Below are positions 35,103 to 44,037 of a DNA stretch of 53,859 bases, one piece after another; within the stretch, counting starts at the first letter, position 1; every line of letters begins with the position of its first letter. The position numbers were made by a program, and so were the translations under genes. This stretch comes from an uncultured Robiginitomaculum sp. (GTDB lineage: Bacteria > Pseudomonadota > Alphaproteobacteria > Caulobacterales > Maricaulaceae). Location of the stretch: NCBI GenBank assembly GCA_938010385.1, contig CALLVD010000019.1, positions 1 to 53,859 on the forward strand, read 5' to 3'. The notes beneath the pieces were generated by a model. It had not been told where the DNA came from. It saw nothing but the letters and a program-made list of their open reading frames with translations, and searched no databases.

Positions 35103-36139
35103 GTTTCATGCTTGGCCATATCATGGCGTTTGCCTTTCTGGTGTCGCTGACGGTTTCAGGATTCATGCGCGCGCTGAATATCACGGATTCCCCCAATGCC
35201 CGCTCTTCCCACACTGCGCCGACACCGACGGCCGGCGGTCTGGGCATTGTGGCGGGGCTTGCTGCGGCCTTGATTGCGCTGCGCTTGTTTTATCCGGGCG
35301 CAGAGGGCTTGCCGCTTTATGCAGGACTTGCCGGCTTGGGCCTCTTGATTGCCGCTCTGGGCTTTTTGGATGACAGGTTTATTGTACCGACCAAGCTGAA
35401 ATTCGTTCTTATCGGCTTGATAGCCGCGGCGACGCCGGCGATTACCGGCGTGCCGGCCGGATTACCCGGCGGGACGACCCTTTTGCCTCTGCCCTATTCA
35501 GTAAGCTATGCCGGGGCCGCGCTTTGGATGTTTACAGTTATTAATGCGGTCAATTTTATGGACGGCGCCAATGGGCTGATGGGACTTTTCATGATGATTG
35601 CGAGCGCCGGGCTATGCGTGGCGTCCGTCATGACCGGCAATACGGAAACGGCCTTACTCTCCGGCGCATTAGCCGCCGGGCTGGCCGGCTTTTTGCCTTA
35701 TAATGCGCGGCGCAAAGCCGTGATTTTTTGCGGTGATACCGGCGCGCTGTTTACAGGCTTTATCTTTGCCGCAGCCGCCTTGCGTTACGGGCAGGGGGAC
35801 AGCCGGCTTTTATATGCCGGGCCCATTCTGATCATGCCGTTTCTGGTGGATGTTTTGTGCACAATCATCCTGCGGGCCTCGCGCGGGGAAAACATATTGG
35901 AGGCGCACAGATCGCATCTCTACCATATCATGCTGCTGCGCGGGGCAAGCCATATGCGCGTGGCCTTTGTCTATGCGCTGTGGGCGGTGATGATGGGGCT
36001 GCTGACCCTGATTGGAATCGCAACGGGGCTCATTACGCTGATGACGTTTCTGCTGCTGGTTGTGATATTCGGCTGCTGGCGCTGGGTGCGGGCGCGGAGG
36101 CAAATGGAAGAGCGCTTTACGCTTGGCAGGCGAAACTAG
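35099..36139 (+). CDS. WecA/MraY-family glycosyl-1-phosphate transferase
   Basis: ATG at 35099 overlaps the ispE stop and gives 346 residues with about ten membrane helices. It transfers a sugar phosphate from a UDP-sugar to undecaprenyl phosphate. The motifs are SSHTAPTPTAGGLGIV (cytosolic loop), GFLDDRFIVPTKLK (Asp-Asp Mg site), NAVNFMDGANGLMG and the HxxH-type loop EAHRSHLYHIML. The family member is likely WecA-like, for O-antigen, capsule or enterobacterial-antigen-type glycans; the sugar cannot be told. Its stop shares CTAG with the convergent ispB-like gene. Confidence 0.92.
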   Translation: MSFMLGHIMAFAFLVSLTVSGFMRALNITDSPNARSSHTAPTPTAGGLGIVAGLAAALIALRLFYPGAEGLPLYAGLAGLGLLIAALGFLDDRFIVPTKLKFVLIGLIAAATPAITGVPAGLPGGTTLLPLPYSVSYAGAALWMFTVINAVNFMDGANGLMGLFMMIASAGLCVASVMTGNTETALLSGALAAGLAGFLPYNARRKAVIFCGDTGALFTGFIFAAAALRYGQGDSRLLYAGPILIMPFLVDVLCTIILRASRGENILEAHRSHLYHIMLLRGASHMRVAFVYALWAVMMGLLTLIGIATGLITLMTFLLLVVIFGCWRWVRARRQMEERFTLGRRN

Positions 36140-37149
36140 CTGACGCGCTCGACAACAAAATCAGCCAGCTCGGACAAGGTCTTCTTCCACGGGCTGTCCG
36201 GGAAAATGCGCAGGGCTTTGCGGGCATTGGCGGCGCGGCGCTTGGCTTCATCCATAGTCGAGTTGAGCGCGCCGGCTTTACGCAGCATGCTGACCGCCGT
36301 CTCCAAATCCATCTCTGTTTGGTCGTGGTCTTTGATAACGCGCGTCCAAAACGCTTTGCCGTCTGCGTCCGCGCTCGCATAGGCGCGAATGACCGGAAGC
36401 GTGACCTTGCCTTCGCGAAAATCATCGCCGACGGATTTGCCCAGCGCGCTCTCAAACCCGCCATAGTCAAGCGCGTCGTCCACGAGCTGAAACGCTAATC
36501 CGAGCTCTTGCCCGTAAGTGCGCAGGGCGTGGCGTTCAGAGACAGGGCGTCCGGCAATCACCGGCGCGACCTCAGCGGCGGCGGCAAACAGGGCTGCCGT
36601 CTTTGCGCCGATAACGTCCATATAAACGCTTTCGGTCATATCAATATTGCGCAGCGCAGCGAGCTGCTGCACTTCGCCTTCGGCGATGACAGAGGAGGCG
36701 TTGGACAAAATGCCCAGCGCTTCAAGGCTTTGCGTTTCGACCATCAGGTTAAAGGCGCGGGCGAACAGGAAGTCACCGACCAAGATGCTCGGCGAATTGC
36801 CCCATATCAGATTGGCGGGTTTCTTACCGCGCCGCAGGGCGCTTTCATCAACCACGTCATCATGCAGCAAGGTGGCGGAGTGAATGAACTCGACAGCCGC
36901 GGCCAATTTGTGATGATATTCGCCTTCATAACCGCACAGATGAGCGCTGGCGACAGTCAGAAGCGGGCGAAGGCGCTTTCCGCCGGCGCCGACCAAATGA
37001 TTGGCTAAATCCGGTATCATACCGACCGGGCTCTGCATGCGCTCGAGAATAATCCCGTCTATCGCGACCATATCCGCAGCCGCCAAGGCGAGCAGGCGGT
37101 CAATCGGCGATTTCGCATTTTGCAGCGGGGTCGGGCTTAATGTGTTCAC
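36136..37149 (-). CDS. ispB: Polyprenyl diphosphate synthase (ubiquinone side chain)
   Basis: The 337-residue trans-prenyltransferase has both Asp-rich motifs, LLHDDVVDES (about 94-103) and FQLVDDALDY (about 217-226), as well as GGKRLRP. The residues before the first motif are small (HSAT), which usually permits long products such as C40-C50. The product length cannot be fixed by eye. It makes the side chain for ubiquinone, the acceptor of the ETF-QO encoded nearby. Its stop is in the CTAG at 36136-36139 shared with the WecA-like gene. Confidence 0.93.
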   Translation of the reverse strand: MNTLSPTPLQNAKSPIDRLLALAAADMVAIDGIILERMQSPVGMIPDLANHLVGAGGKRLRPLLTVASAHLCGYEGEYHHKLAAAVEFIHSATLLHDDVVDESALRRGKKPANLIWGNSPSILVGDFLFARAFNLMVETQSLEALGILSNASSVIAEGEVQQLAALRNIDMTESVYMDVIGAKTAALFAAAAEVAPVIAGRPVSERHALRTYGQELGLAFQLVDDALDYGGFESALGKSVGDDFREGKVTLPVIRAYASADADGKAFWTRVIKDHDQTEMDLETAVSMLRKAGALNSTMDEAKRRAANARKALRIFPDSPWKKTLSELADFVVERVS

Positions 37150-37221
37150 AAAGTCTTCCTTGATTGCCCGCTCAATCTAAGCGCTTGCGCCGTTAATTAC
37201 AGGGGGCGCGCTGTCGCAGGG

Positions 37222-38187
37222 CTATGGCGTGACAGGCCGCGCCAGTTTCGGCAAAGCCGCATCTAAAGCGCGGGCGGTTTTGACAACAACTTTCAAAGAC
37301 TCTCTGTAAAACTCAATCGGCAGCGTATCAAACTCGTCAGTCGGCGCATGGTAGTGATCATGGTCTTCAACGCCGAAATAGACAAACGGGACGCCGGCAT
37401 TATGAAACACGCCGTGATCAGATTGATTTGTCCAATCATTCTCGCCGTCTTGCGGACGATCATTTCCGAATTTCACCGTCACGCCGGATCCTTTGGCGGC
37501 TTTTTGCACCAGCGGCTTCAGCGACGGCGTGTGGTAACTGCCGGCCATATAAAGCTCGCCGTTTTGGCTTTGTGCAATCATGTCCAAGTTTAAGTTGACC
37601 AGCGGCCGTCCGGCAATCGGGGCATAGTCGCGAACAAAAGCTTGCGCGCCCTGCAGGTCATATTCTTCCGCGTCGAGCCAGACCAGCATAACCGTATGTT
37701 TTGGCGGCGTATCTTTAAAGTTGCGCATGAGTTTAAACAGGCCGCCCACGCCGGAGGCGTTATCATCCGCGCCGTTGTAAATATCCAGGCCGCGCGTACC
37801 CAAATGGTCATAATGTGCCGTGGCGACCAAGACGGGGCCTGTGCCGGCCTTATCTTTCTTGCGGCCCGGAATCGTGACGATAATATTGGTGCCGTTTCGC
37901 GCTTCGTCCTCGCGCTCGACAGTAAAGTTGAAAGCCTGCCGATCGGCTTCAAACTCAGAAAAATTACCGATAAGGCGGATAATCTCATCGCCGGCGCGGC
38001 GGCCATATTCCGTACCGGCTTCGCGTCCGCCAAAATCATCTGAGGACAGAATTTGCACGGCGGCGACAGAGATATTGATGTCGCTTTCCTCGCGCTCAGC
38101 TTTTTTAGCATTGTTTCCGCAAGCGGGCAAAACGGCTAAGCCGGCGATAAGGGCTGCCGTAACGCCGGCGCGTTTAAGTGTTATCAT
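37222..38187 (-). CDS. M28 family aminopeptidase lipoprotein
   Basis: The 321-residue product has lipobox VLPAC (C23). Zinc ligands of family M28 are visible: H125 in ATAHYDHLG, D in GADDNASGV (about 143), E-E in LDAEEYDLQGA (about 173-174), D in NLDMIAQ and H in SDHGVFHNAG. It probably removes N-terminal residues from peptides in the periplasm. The start overlaps the upstream M19 dipeptidase stop (ATGA, 38184-38187), so both form a peptide-degrading operon. Confidence 0.92.
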   Translation of the reverse strand: MITLKRAGVTAALIAGLAVLPACGNNAKKAEREESDINISVAAVQILSSDDFGGREAGTEYGRRAGDEIIRLIGNFSEFEADRQAFNFTVEREDEARNGTNIIVTIPGRKKDKAGTGPVLVATAHYDHLGTRGLDIYNGADDNASGVGGLFKLMRNFKDTPPKHTVMLVWLDAEEYDLQGAQAFVRDYAPIAGRPLVNLNLDMIAQSQNGELYMAGSYHTPSLKPLVQKAAKGSGVTVKFGNDRPQDGENDWTNQSDHGVFHNAGVPFVYFGVEDHDHYHAPTDEFDTLPIEFYRESLKVVVKTARALDAALPKLARPVTP

Positions 38188-39356
38188 TGCGGCAAAGCCC
38201 CCAAGAAAAATGCAATAGCGTTCTCTCCCATAACCTTTCGGATGACCCTTGGTTCCATATTTCTGTCCAAAAGGGCTTGTGTGATGGCTGCCAGCTCGCT
38301 TGTGTCCAGCGATGTTGTAACTGTGCCGTCAAAATCAGAGCCGAGCGCGACGACATCTTCGCCGAGTAAATTGACGGCGTAGACAAGGGCGTCGGCGATG
38401 CCGTTCGGCGATATATCGCAAATCACGCCTTCAAAATAGCCGATGCCAATCAGGCTTTTGCGCCGCGCCATTTCCAGCAAAATATCATCCGGCAGGTTTC
38501 GGTTCTTCGTGCGCGGACAGGCCGACCGCACCCCGCCGTGAGACAGGACCAGGGGCTTATCTGTGAGGGCCAGCACGTCGCGCACAGACTTTTCCGAGGC
38601 ATGGGCCATATCAAGAATAATGCCTTGGCGAACCATCTCGGCGACCGCGTCTTTACCAAAGTCTGTCAGGCCGGATTTGGTCACGCCGTGCATCGACCCG
38701 CCCAGCTCATTATCAAAGAAATGTTGCAGCCCCATCATACGGTAGCCTTCATCATAGAGCCGGGCGATGTTTTCAATTTTGCCTTCCAGCGGGTGCGCGC
38801 CCTCGGTTTCCAAAATACCGATAAGGATTTCGGGATTGTCGATTGCCGCTTTCAAATCTGCTGCCGTGCGGGCGATGATAAAATTCCCTTGGCCGGCCCG
38901 CTCGAGCTTTTGCAGGCGCTGCGCCTGAAAGGCGGCGCGCTCATAAATACTGTTCCATGTGCGCGCCGGCCAAAGTTGCGCCATGACCAGACGGGTCACA
39001 TCATCCGGCCCCGTCCCGTCATTGCGATCAAAGTTTAAGCCGCGCGGTGATTTGGTCACGGCAGAGAAAACCTGTAACCGCACCCCGCCCTCGCGCAGGC
39101 GCGGAAAATCTGTCTGCCCGTAATCGTAACGGTTTTCGGGATTGCGCGCCCATAAAAGCGTATCGGCATGCAAATCGGCCACGCGCAGACTGTCATGCAG
39201 GGCTTGCGCCGGCTTACTGATTTCATATGGCGCAGCGCGCTTGACCGCGTTCATTTGCGCGTCAGTACGCGGGGCGATAACAAACCGCGCGGCAATGATG
39301 CCGATAATCGCCGCAATCAGGAGCAGCGCCGCGGCGCCTTTTGATAAGCTTTTCAT
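38184..39356 (-). CDS. Membrane dipeptidase, family M19
   Basis: The 390-residue product is anchored by an N-terminal helix (about 9-30). Metal-site motifs of M19 (renal dipeptidase fold) are HADTLLWARN (HxD), the bridging Glu in ILETEGAHPLEG, GLQHFFDNELGGS, LSHGGVRSACPRTKNRNL and GSDFDGTV. It hydrolyses dipeptides, some with D-residues. It is coupled to the M28 gene by overlap. Divergent gapR begins 110 bases away. Confidence 0.94.
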   Translation of the reverse strand: MKSLSKGAAALLLIAAIIGIIAARFVIAPRTDAQMNAVKRAAPYEISKPAQALHDSLRVADLHADTLLWARNPENRYDYGQTDFPRLREGGVRLQVFSAVTKSPRGLNFDRNDGTGPDDVTRLVMAQLWPARTWNSIYERAAFQAQRLQKLERAGQGNFIIARTAADLKAAIDNPEILIGILETEGAHPLEGKIENIARLYDEGYRMMGLQHFFDNELGGSMHGVTKSGLTDFGKDAVAEMVRQGIILDMAHASEKSVRDVLALTDKPLVLSHGGVRSACPRTKNRNLPDDILLEMARRKSLIGIGYFEGVICDISPNGIADALVYAVNLLGEDVVALGSDFDGTVTTSLDTSELAAITQALLDRNMEPRVIRKVMGENAIAFFLGALPQ

Positions 39357-39465
39357 GGACTGACCCTAGCCCGGCGACTTCTCCACAACAATGTTTACCT
39401 CGAACGCTTGCGCGCTTCATCGCAGGTTTCTAAAAGAGCGGCTGATATTTCACGGAGTAAAAGCT

Positions 39466-39732
39466 ATGCAAACCGATATTGAACGCAGCGAATCTATGGG
39501 CCAAGCCACGAAGGAAAAGCTGCGCCAGTATATTGCACGGATTGAACGGCTCGAAGCCGAGAAGGCGGAGCTGGGCGCGGATATTCGCGAAGTGTATGCG
39601 GAACTTAAAAGTTTTGGCTTTGATCCGAAAATTATGCGAAAAGTTGTGTCCCTTCGCAAGATTGAGGCTGCTGAGCGCGCCGAACAGGAAGCGATGATTG
39701 ATCTTTACCTCGACGTGGTCGCCGAGGTCTAA
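39466..39732 (+). CDS. gapR: GapR-type nucleoid-associated protein (DUF2312)
   Basis: The frame is open upstream, but ATG at 39466 with GGAG (39454-39457) fits the known 88-89 residue length. GapR binds overtwisted AT-rich DNA ahead of replication and transcription forks in Caulobacter. The coiled-coil core KEKLRQYIARIERLEAEKAEL, followed by GFDPKIMRKVV, is typical. The next gene starts within or directly after it, so the two are probably co-transcribed. Confidence 0.93.
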   Translation: MQTDIERSESMGQATKEKLRQYIARIERLEAEKAELGADIREVYAELKSFGFDPKIMRKVVSLRKIEAAERAEQEAMIDLYLDVVAEV

Positions 39733-40270
39733 CCCGACGGAGAGCGCCCTGCCTGACGACTTTGACAAAAAAGAGTGGCAGGCAGCCCAGGCTGAGCGTG
39801 ACAAAGCGGCGGAAAAGCAGCGCGAAAAAGACGAAAAATCCCGTGAGCGAAAAGCCCGTAATGCTAAGCGAAAGCTGGAAAGGCTGGCCCGCGATTTGGC
39901 CAAAAAAGAAGACCTCACCGAATGGGAAACCGAATTTGCGCAGGGCGTCTCAGAACGGCTTGATAAATTCGGAAGCGCCTTTGCTGATCCTGAAAAAGGC
40001 GGGCGCGGCGAAGCCCTGTCTTACGCGCAGAAAAAAGTCGTCAGCAGCCTGAAGAAAAAAGCGGCCGGTAAAGACAGCGGCGAAAAAAGCGGGTTTAAAC
40101 CGCGCTCATCTTTTAAGTCCAAAAAGCCTAAATTCAGCCCGAGAGTGCGGCAACTCGATGAGGATTTCGCACCGGACGATTCAGGTGCAAAGCCGGAAGC
40201 GCAAACCTCTCCGCAGTCCGAACGCCCGCCCAAAGGCAAACCGTTCCTTCGTATTGTGCGCGATGATTGA
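39698..40270 (+). CDS. Highly charged, Lys-rich protein downstream of gapR, unknown
   Basis: The frame has no ATG. TTG at 39698 would start inside gapR (190 residues). CTG at 39749, with GGAGAG at 39739-39744, would give 173 residues and removes an implausible N-terminus (IFTSTWSPRSNPTE). The protein is hydrophilic: an acidic-basic helix (KKEWQAAQAERDKAAEKQRE, about 25-80), a short WETEFAQGVSERLDKFGSAF segment and a basic, disordered C-terminal half. It may be a nucleic acid-associated protein. No family is recognised. Linked to gapR by position. Confidence 0.7.
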   Translation: MIFTSTWSPRSNPTESALPDDFDKKEWQAAQAERDKAAEKQREKDEKSRERKARNAKRKLERLARDLAKKEDLTEWETEFAQGVSERLDKFGSAFADPEKGGRGEALSYAQKKVVSSLKKKAAGKDSGEKSGFKPRSSFKSKKPKFSPRVRQLDEDFAPDDSGAKPEAQTSPQSERPPKGKPFLRIVRDD

Positions 40271-40338
40271 CGCGGCCCTAAGCCTTTGTGATTGGCAGTG
40301 TAGGGTGGTGTCGGATACGGCGACGTAAATCGCCGCGC

Positions 40339-41769
40339 CTATTGCCCCGGCAGGACGACAGCAAACACGGTTCCGGCCTCGCTTGTTGATTCCAGGCGCA
40401 GGTCCCCGCCATGGGCGCGCGCCAATTCTCGAGAGATCGTCAGCCCTAAGCCGGTGCCGCCTCTGGCCGTGCCGGTGAACGGTTTGAACAGGGTGTTTTG
40501 AGCGTCAGCAGAAAGCCCGGGCCCGTTATCAATCACGCGGATGATAATATCTTTCATCCCCGCTTCGCCTGCCTCCTCATCGATTAAAACCGGTTTGGCA
40601 TCAACGCGCAGGGTCGGGGACGTATCGCGTTCAAGTCCGTTCATCGCTTGGACGGCATTGCGAAATAAATTATTGAAAATGCGGTATGTCTGATCCGGGT
40701 CTGCGTTCACGGTCAGGTCTGTCGGCACATCATTGACCCAATCAACGATAGAGCGCCCGCGCGCGGCGGTTATAGCATCGCCGGCGGCTTCACCGAGCAA
40801 AGAGGCCAGCCGGATTGTTTGCGGCTTTGGCGCATCTTCATTGGATTTAGAATAGGTCAGCGTCGCCGTGCAAAGCTGCACGCCCCGATCAACGGCGCGG
40901 ACCAATCGCTCGCCCATACGGCGCACGCGCTCCTCACTGTCAGTTGCGAGTCGATCCGAGATTAATTGCGCGGATGTCAGCACATTGCGCAAATCGTGAT
41001 TAATTTTAGCCACCGCCAAGCCGAGGGTGGCGAGCCGGTCTTTTTGTTTCAGCGCGCCGCGAATATCGGATTTCATATCGATAAATTCGCGCTCCAAAAT
41101 ACCGATCTCATCCCGGCGGCCGGATTCTGTGACATGACCGGCCAATCGCTCCGGATCGGCGCGAAAATCGCCGTGCGCCAAAGCCAGTCTTTGCAGTGGC
41201 AAAACAATCAATCGGCGCAGGGCAAGATAAATCAAAAGCCCGGTGAAAATGGCAATCAAAAAGGACAGGCCGATAATTCGGTGGCAATATTCAACCAAGG
41301 CCTGCTTGACGGCGGCGTTGGGGATGATGACCTCAAGCTCTTGCGCGCCCGGCACAGACGGCCTGCCTTTTACCCGTAAATAGCCGCTGCCGTCACCGAA
41401 ATATGCAGCAAGCGTCGCGCCTATATCCGGCAGGCGGCCGGGCATGCGCATATCGATGACCGTGTAGTCTGCACCCGGCGGAGCTATGCCCAGAACACTT
41501 TCTGTCATGCCTTCTTTTTTTTGCATGACGGCGGTGACATTAGTGTCGTCCATAAAGCTTTGGTTTAACAGCTTACTGCCTTTAAAATCAGGCACCCCCA
41601 TAATGGCGAGGGTCAGCTGCTGCGCCGCGCTGATACGCTCTTGCAAAAAGCTTTGGCGGTAAATAGCAGCCGACGGCACAAACAATATAACCTCTGCCAG
41701 CATGACAAAGAGTATTGTCAGGATAAGCAATTTGCCGGACAGGCCGCGCCAAAAGAAACCGGATTTCAT
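40339..41769 (-). CDS. Sensor histidine kinase with periplasmic domain
   Basis: The 476-residue protein has a helix at 14-33, a periplasmic part (about 34-160) and a second helix at 165-187, then a HAMP-like linker. The phospho-acceptor is H258 in KINHDLRNVL, a less common form of the H box. The ATPase part has FNNLFRNAVQAM, DNGPGLS and [10 protein letters not shown]. The C-terminus ends right after the G2 box. No regulator gene is adjacent. It follows the disulfide-oxidoreductase gene on the same strand by 22 bases, so it may be part of that operon. Confidence 0.92.
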   Translation of the reverse strand: MKSGFFWRGLSGKLLILTILFVMLAEVILFVPSAAIYRQSFLQERISAAQQLTLAIMGVPDFKGSKLLNQSFMDDTNVTAVMQKKEGMTESVLGIAPPGADYTVIDMRMPGRLPDIGATLAAYFGDGSGYLRVKGRPSVPGAQELEVIIPNAAVKQALVEYCHRIIGLSFLIAIFTGLLIYLALRRLIVLPLQRLALAHGDFRADPERLAGHVTESGRRDEIGILEREFIDMKSDIRGALKQKDRLATLGLAVAKINHDLRNVLTSAQLISDRLATDSEERVRRMGERLVRAVDRGVQLCTATLTYSKSNEDAPKPQTIRLASLLGEAAGDAITAARGRSIVDWVNDVPTDLTVNADPDQTYRIFNNLFRNAVQAMNGLERDTSPTLRVDAKPVLIDEEAGEAGMKDIIIRVIDNGPGLSADAQNTLFKPFTGTARGGTGLGLTISRELARAHGGDLRLESTSEAGTVFAVVLPGQ

Positions 41770-41791
41770 AGCGAGTGTTTAGCGCGGCTTT

Positions 41792-43237
41792 TTAATGAAA
41801 GCGAGTCATCAAGCCGGCCCATTTTTGTGCTTTCGGGCTGAAGATTGTGTCTGTGTACCAAGAGCCTGCCGCGCGTTTGACGGCTTCGCCGCGGGTCGGG
41901 TAAGGCGCGATAATCGTTGCCAGGCCCGAGATTTTTACGCCGCCGTTCATGGCGACAGAAATCATCTGAATCAGATCGCCGGCGCCTTCACCGACAATAG
42001 ACGCGCCCAAAATCTTACCTTTGGTCGTGGCAATAATTTTAACGCCGCCGGCGTCGGCCCGCTCCGCAATAGCGCGGTCATTATGCTCAAATCCGGCCGT
42101 AACGCAGCGCACATTGTTTTTGCCGTGTTTTTCAATCGCATCTTTTTCAGACAGACCAATGCTCGCAAGCTCCGGCTCGGCATAAATCGCGGCCGGCATA
42201 ATGGATGTGGTCGCCTTGGCTTTCAGTTTATTGATGCCGGGCGGCAGGAAGTAAAAGCCCTTGATGATCTGCCCGGCATGGAAGCCTGCCGCATGGGTCA
42301 GGCCGCCGCGTCCGGACACATCCCCGACCGCGTAAATGCGCGGATTAGAGGTGCGCAGATTATCGTCAGTTTCCACAAAGCCGCGCTTATCAAGTGTCAC
42401 GCCGGCGTCTTCAAGGTTCAGCCCTGAAGTTGACGGCTTTCGCCCTGCGGCAACCAATAAATGAGACCCTTTTAAAACTGTGCCGTCTTCAAGCTCTATC
42501 TCGACGCCTGCGGCTGTTTTGCGAACGGCTTTGGTTTTTGCCGGCGCATGAAAATTTATGCCTTCAGCCGAAAGGGCGTCAATCAGCACTTTGGCATGCT
42601 CCGGCTCACTGCGGCCCAGAGGGGCAAACAGATCGACAATATCAACTTTGGTGCCCAGACGATGAAAGGCCTGCCCCAGTTCCAGCCCGATGGGACCGGC
42701 GCCGATAATCAGCAAATGCTCCGGCTGCTCAGGCAAGGTGAAAATATTTTCATTGGTCAGGTACGGCGTCTCGCTCAGACCCGGGACAGGCGGGGCAGAG
42801 GCGCGGCTGCCTGTGGCAATAATAAACCGCTTGGCGCGAACGCGCGTCGTTTCAGAAACGACTGTGCGCTTGTCTTCAAATTTTGCAAATTCCGTAATGA
42901 CGGTGCAGCCCAGACCCTCAAATCGCTCGACGCTGTCGACCGGCGCAATGTGGTCGATAATGCCTTGGACATGGGCTTTGACGCTGTCAAAGGTCACGTT
43001 CGGTTTGACCGGCTTGACGCCAAACGGCGCGCCTGCGCTCATCGCATGAGCGTGTTTGCCGGCGGCGATGATTGCTTTGGACGGCACGCAGCCTGTGTTT
43101 AAGCAATCGCCGCCCATTTCTGCGCCTTCAAACAGGACAACAGAGCGGCCAAGTTGGGCTGCGCCGGCTGCAACAGACAAACCGCCGGAGCCCGCGCCGA
43201 TAATGCAAATATCGACATCATATTCTTGTTTAGACAT
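41792..43237 (-). CDS. Dihydrolipoamide dehydrogenase/mercuric reductase-like flavoprotein
   Basis: The 481-residue protein has an FAD motif (CIIGAGSGGLSVAAGA), the redox disulfide C45-C50 in GGDCLNTGCVPSK, NAD motif IGAGPIGLELGQ and the FAD motif YAVGDVSGRGGLTHAAGF. The C-terminal His-Pro pair of lipoamide dehydrogenase and glutathione reductase is replaced by APYPTRGE, and MerA's C-terminal Cys pair is absent (ends TRFH). So it is neither typical Lpd nor MerA. It is 26 bases from the TVP38 gene, a pairing that recurs in many bacteria (my recollection, unverified). Substrate unknown. Confidence 0.9.
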   Translation of the reverse strand: MSKQEYDVDICIIGAGSGGLSVAAGAAQLGRSVVLFEGAEMGGDCLNTGCVPSKAIIAAGKHAHAMSAGAPFGVKPVKPNVTFDSVKAHVQGIIDHIAPVDSVERFEGLGCTVITEFAKFEDKRTVVSETTRVRAKRFIIATGSRASAPPVPGLSETPYLTNENIFTLPEQPEHLLIIGAGPIGLELGQAFHRLGTKVDIVDLFAPLGRSEPEHAKVLIDALSAEGINFHAPAKTKAVRKTAAGVEIELEDGTVLKGSHLLVAAGRKPSTSGLNLEDAGVTLDKRGFVETDDNLRTSNPRIYAVGDVSGRGGLTHAAGFHAGQIIKGFYFLPPGINKLKAKATTSIMPAAIYAEPELASIGLSEKDAIEKHGKNNVRCVTAGFEHNDRAIAERADAGGVKIIATTKGKILGASIVGEGAGDLIQMISVAMNGGVKISGLATIIAPYPTRGEAVKRAAGSWYTDTIFSPKAQKWAGLMTRFH

Positions 43238-43263
43238 TTTAATTCTCTCTCTCTTTACGGGCT

Positions 43264-44010
43264 CTACGCTTCAGCGGGTGAGCCTTTAAACTTTTTATAA
43301 ATAATAGGCAAAGCGGCCAGGGTCATTAAGCCGATAATCGGCAGCAGGATTTTTGGCTCTGTCATCAGGCCGGACAGTTTCACGTCTTCGCCTGAGTCAA
43401 ATATGGCTCCGATACCCGCGCCCACGCTCGCATAGACAAAGCAGCCCGGGATGATCCCGAAAAATGTTGTCAGCACATAATTACGCAGTTTGACGTCAAA
43501 CAGGGCGGGGACGATATTGATAATGAAGAACGGAAAGGCCGGAATCAGGCGCAAGATAAACAAATAGGAAATCTCATTTTCCTTCAGGCCGGCTTCGAAC
43601 TTTTGCATATAAGGCCCGGCCTTTTTCGTCAGCGCGTCGCCGATGGCGTAGCGGGCGGCCAGAAAGATCACCGTCGCGCCCAGAGTGGCGCCGATTGTAA
43701 TGGCACTGCCGCCGACTAATGTGCCGAACAAAAACCCGCCAAAAATTGACAGAAGGCTTGCCCCCGGAAAGCTGATTGCGGTCAGGGTGGCATAAAGCGC
43801 GATAAATCCGATTAAGGCCAAAGCCAGATTGTTTTGGACCAGAGCCGTCAAGCTCTCGCGGTTTTCTTTAAGCGCTTCGAGCGAGACATATTCCGGTCCG
43901 CCCAGTGCGAAGAATGCGGCAAGGGCGGCGCCGATAACCAAGAGCGGAGCAAAGCGTTTAATCGCGCTTTTTTTCTCGATGCCGGGGGCTGCGTTAAGTG
44001 ATTCAGTCAT
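43264..44010 (-). CDS. TVP38/TMEM64 (DedA-like) membrane protein
   Basis: The 248-residue protein has about six hydrophobic segments. The conserved VTT-domain core is FPGASLLSIFGGFLFGTLVG with the following GATLGATVIFLAARYAIG, and later RLIPAFPFFIINIVPALFDV. The family includes lipid scramblase/transport proteins (DedA superfamily). It lies between DUF547 and flavoprotein genes (27-base gaps), so it is likely one transcript. Confidence 0.92.
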   Translation of the reverse strand: MTESLNAAPGIEKKSAIKRFAPLLVIGAALAAFFALGGPEYVSLEALKENRESLTALVQNNLALALIGFIALYATLTAISFPGASLLSIFGGFLFGTLVGGSAITIGATLGATVIFLAARYAIGDALTKKAGPYMQKFEAGLKENEISYLFILRLIPAFPFFIINIVPALFDVKLRNYVLTTFFGIIPGCFVYASVGAGIGAIFDSGEDVKLSGLMTEPKILLPIIGLMTLAALPIIYKKFKGSPAEA

Positions 44011-44037
44011 GTCATCTCTCTCTTTTTTGAGTGCGCG

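Noticed and set aside
41792-43237. Mercuric reductase (merA)
   Set aside because: No N-terminal heavy-metal domain, no C-terminal vicinal cysteines and no mer genes nearby.
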